Below are positions 61,889 through 64,000 of a DNA stretch of 64,000 nucleotides, one piece after another. The DNA is from Bacteroidales bacterium (GTDB lineage: Bacteria; Bacteroidota; Bacteroidia; Bacteroidales; GCA-2748055): the NCBI GenBank assembly GCA_016936975.1, contig JAFGWU010000004.1, positions 1-64,000 of the forward strand, given 5' to 3'. A model generated the notes under the pieces. That model searched no databases, was not told the origin of the DNA, and was given only the letters and a program-made list of their open reading frames with translations. Within the stretch, counting starts at the first letter, position 1, and the number at the start of each line of letters is the position of its first letter. The translations under genes were made by a program, and so were the position numbers.

Positions 61889-63169
61889 ATGAAAACCAGG
61901 GCAGTCAGATTGTACGGAAAAAAGGATTTGAGGCTCGAGGAGTTCGACCTTCCGCCGATCGGGGAGGATGCAATCCTGGCAAAGGTGGTAAGTGATAGCC
62001 TCTGCATGTCGTCCTATAAAGCATCGATCCAGGGGACGGAGCATAAACGGATTCCGGACGATGTAGCTGTGAACCCGGTGATTATAGGGCATGAATTTGC
62101 AGGTGAGCTTATTGAGGTGGGCTCTAAATGGAAGGGGCAATTCAAACCCGGGGATAAATTTGCCATTCAACCTGCCCTGAATTTTGAGGGGGGGCCCGTT
62201 GGCCTGCTCAGTGCCCCCGGATATTCCTATCCTTATCTTGGTGGCGATGCAACTTTTGTGATCATCCCGAACGAGGTAATGGAGCTGGGCTGCCTGCTGG
62301 TTTATGACGGACCCGGTTATTACCCGGCATCCATGGCCGAACCGCTCTCATGCGTAATCGGGGCGATGCACGCCAATTATCACACCCGGCCGGGATCCTA
62401 TGTCCATGAGATGGAGATCGTGGATGGCGGGAAGATGGCCATTCTGGCAGGCGTGGGCCCGATGGGCCTGGCTGCCATAAATTATGTCATCCACAGGGAA
62501 GAGCGAAAGCCCTCCCTGCTTGTGGTGACGGATATTAACCAGGAGCGGCTCGACAGGGCGGCGGGCCTGTTCTCACCGGAATATGCCCTGGGCAGGGGCA
62601 TTGAACTTCATTATTTCAATACATCTGCTTTCGAGGACCCGGCAGGATCACTGAAAGAACTAACCGGGGGGAAGGGCTACAATGATGTGTTCGTCTTCGC
62701 CCCCGTGAGCCAGGTTGTTGAGCAGGCCGACAGTATCCTGGCCTTTGACGGCTGTCTGAATTTCTTCGCCGGACCCTCGGATCCCCGGTTCAGCGCCCGG
62801 TTGAATTTCTACAATGTGCATTATGCTTTCACCCATATTGTAGGAACCAGCGGCGGGAATACCGATGATATCAGGGAGTCACTGGAGATGATGGCCGCAG
62901 GATTGGATCCGTCGGGGCTGATTACCCATATCGGGGGATTGAATGCGGTTCCGGACGCTACCCTGAACCTGCCCGATATTCCCGGGGGAAAGAAGTTAAT
63001 ATACACCCATATAGATATGCCTCTTACCGCAATAGCCGATTTCAGGAAACTGGGTCAGAAGCATTCCTTATTCAGGGAGCTGGCGGATATTTGTGACCGG
63101 CACGACGGATTGTGGTCGCTCGAGGCAGAAGAGCTCCTGATGAAATATTGCCAGCCGGTGACCGGTTGA
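61889..63169 (+). CDS. Zinc-dependent dehydrogenase resembling L-sorbose-1-phosphate reductase (SorE)
   Basis: The 426-residue MDR protein has the catalytic zinc region SDSLCMSSYKA and IIGHEFAGELIEVG, the Rossmann loop LAGVGPMGLAAINYVI, and PGYSYPYLGGDATFVIIPNE. The overall form, with KTRAVRLYGKKDLRLEEFDL and the long C-terminal region, resembles SorE, which reduces L-sorbose 1-phosphate to D-glucitol 6-phosphate. In Klebsiella SorE works with an SrlD-type SDR; here the same two families are separated by only the HAD gene. In this operon the likely substrate is a 6-deoxyketose 1-phosphate. The fucosidase gene follows after 47 bp. Confidence 0.83.
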   Translation: MKTRAVRLYGKKDLRLEEFDLPPIGEDAILAKVVSDSLCMSSYKASIQGTEHKRIPDDVAVNPVIIGHEFAGELIEVGSKWKGQFKPGDKFAIQPALNFEGGPVGLLSAPGYSYPYLGGDATFVIIPNEVMELGCLLVYDGPGYYPASMAEPLSCVIGAMHANYHTRPGSYVHEMEIVDGGKMAILAGVGPMGLAAINYVIHREERKPSLLVVTDINQERLDRAAGLFSPEYALGRGIELHYFNTSAFEDPAGSLKELTGGKGYNDVFVFAPVSQVVEQADSILAFDGCLNFFAGPSDPRFSARLNFYNVHYAFTHIVGTSGGNTDDIRESLEMMAAGLDPSGLITHIGGLNAVPDATLNLPDIPGGKKLIYTHIDMPLTAIADFRKLGQKHSLFRELADICDRHDGLWSLEAEELLMKYCQPVTG

Positions 63170-63216
63170 TTTAATGTCAGAAAGGATTTGTTTTTAATAA
63201 TTCAATAATTTTAACC

Positions 63217-64000
63217 ATGAAAAAAATGCGATTCCTCTCCCCCCTGCTGTTCATCCTGTTGTTTGCTATGATCCCGTCTCTTCACGGCCAGCAGGGATAC
63301 CGCCCGGCACCTGAGAACCTGCAAAACAGGGAATGGTTCATGGATGCCAAATACGGCCTTTTTATTCACTGGGGTGTCTATTCAGTCCTTGCAGGAGGAG
63401 GGGACCAGGGCATAGCAGAGTGGATCATGAACAGGAAGCAGATCCCGGTCGTCCAATACGAAAAACTGGCCGGATTTTTCAATCCGACCGGTTTTGACCC
63501 GGCAGAATGGGTATCCCTGGTGAAAAAGGCGGGCATGAAATACATCACCATCACCAGTAAGCACCATGACGGGTTTGCCATGTTTGATTCGGAAATCAGT
63601 TCCTATGACGTGGTGGATGCCACACCCTATGGAAAGGACATTATCGGGTTGCTGAAGGAGGAGTGCGACAGGCAGGGGATCAGACTATTCTTTTATCATT
63701 CACAGCTCGACTGGCATCATCCCGATTATTATCCGAGGGGAAATACCGGCAGGGATTATACGGGAAGACCTGATTCGGGGGACTGGAATGCCTATATTGA
63801 CTACATGAATACGCAGCTGACAGAATTACTGACGAATTATGGTGAGATTGGCGGAATCTGGTTCGATGGGATGTGGGATAAGCCGGAGGCCAACTGGCGG
63901 CTGGATGAAACCTATTCGCTGATTCACAGGCTCCAGCCGGGCGCCCTGATCGGCAGTAACCATCACAGAATGCCATTCCCGGGAGAGGATTTTCAAATGT
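63217..64000 (+). CDS. GH29 alpha-L-fucosidase, 3' end cut by window edge
   Basis: The frame opens at 63217 with a signal peptide (MKKMRFLSPLLFILLFAMIP) and continues into GH29 motifs: WFMDAKYGLFIHWGVYSV, YITITSKHHDGFAMFDS and GEIGGIWFDGMWD, where the Asp at residue 217 is the expected nucleophile. It releases L-fucose from glycans, probably in the periplasm. About 261 of the usual 450-600 residues are present. As the last visible gene of the GntR-controlled operon it ties the operon to L-fucose. Confidence 0.95.
   Translation, partial: MKKMRFLSPLLFILLFAMIPSLHGQQGYRPAPENLQNREWFMDAKYGLFIHWGVYSVLAGGGDQGIAEWIMNRKQIPVVQYEKLAGFFNPTGFDPAEWVSLVKKAGMKYITITSKHHDGFAMFDSEISSYDVVDATPYGKDIIGLLKEECDRQGIRLFFYHSQLDWHHPDYYPRGNTGRDYTGRPDSGDWNAYIDYMNTQLTELLTNYGEIGGIWFDGMWDKPEANWRLDETYSLIHRLQPGALIGSNHHRMPFPGEDFQM

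Noticed and set aside
50282-64000. Bacterial microcompartment for fucose
   Set aside because: No shell protein, CoA-acylating aldehyde dehydrogenase or propanediol dehydratase gene is present in the window.

Overview
The window looks like chromosomal DNA of a member of the Bacteroidota, probably a marine or sediment Bacteroidales/Marinilabiliales type. Supporting signs are secreted proteins with type IX secretion (T9SS) sorting domains of both type A and type B, a PorE-like TPR/propeller/OmpA protein, promoters of the Bacteroidota form (TTG, 18-20 bp, TAnnTTTG), weak or absent Shine-Dalgarno sites, ribosomal protein S1 with a long acidic N-terminus, and a serC-serA-DUF1015 cluster. No rRNA, tRNA, CRISPR array, insertion sequence or prophage was seen. 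Both edges cut genes: rfbC on the left and a GH29 alpha-L-fucosidase on the right.

Layout. 1-3.6 kb: nucleotide-sugar genes on the minus strand (rfbC, rfbA, UDP-glucuronate decarboxylase, UDP-glucose dehydrogenase). 3.8-6.9 kb: a T9SS-exported M6 protease. 7.2-8.4 kb: wecB. 8.4-8.95 kb: a repeat nest. 8.96-18.6 kb: housekeeping (rpsA, STAS protein, rnz, guaA, S41 protease, pnuC, NadR-like kinase, rRNA methyltransferase). 18.8-25.0 kb: a signalling block with a SiaB-type kinase, SiaC, an ABCG-type transporter, a PepSY membrane protein with an OB-fold lipoprotein, a STAS protein and an Hpt protein. 25.1-28.3 kb: a TPR protein and a PorE-like envelope protein. 28.5-34.9 kb: gcvT, comB, serC, serA, DUF1015 and a PyrD-like protein. 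34.9-39.3 kb: an envelope/secretion operon. 39.7 kb: xerD. 40.7-48.0 kb: an L-rhamnose operon (AraC regulator, rhaT, rhaA, class II aldolase, FGGY kinase, tandem-domain aldolase). 48.2 kb: a radical SAM protein. 50.3-54.4 kb: an L-fucose operon on the minus strand (GntR regulator, RhaB-family kinase, fucI). 54.6-64 kb: a divergent operon of a lipoyl E2, a fused E1 alpha-beta, a PHP-domain protein, an SDR, a HAD phosphatase, a SorE-like zinc dehydrogenase and alpha-L-fucosidase.

The most interesting unit is the pair of divergent operons at 50.3-64 kb. The GntR/UTRA regulator sits between them, and a HutC-type palindrome lies on the predicted start point of the right-hand operon. The left arm makes a ketose 1-phosphate from fucose but carries no aldolase. 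The right arm carries a SorE-like reductase and an SrlD-like dehydrogenase, which together could move the keto group of L-fuculose 1-phosphate to the carbon next to the methyl group. That would give a 1-deoxyketose 6-phosphate, which a TPP/lipoyl E1-E2 complex of acetoin-dehydrogenase type could split to acetyl-CoA and a tetrose phosphate. This route is inferred from gene content only.

The second notable theme is a set of intergenic short-period arrays: two heptamer families that each occur in opposite orientations at separate loci, an octamer family, a 21-bp array, a 103-bp duplication and a hairpin element present twice.
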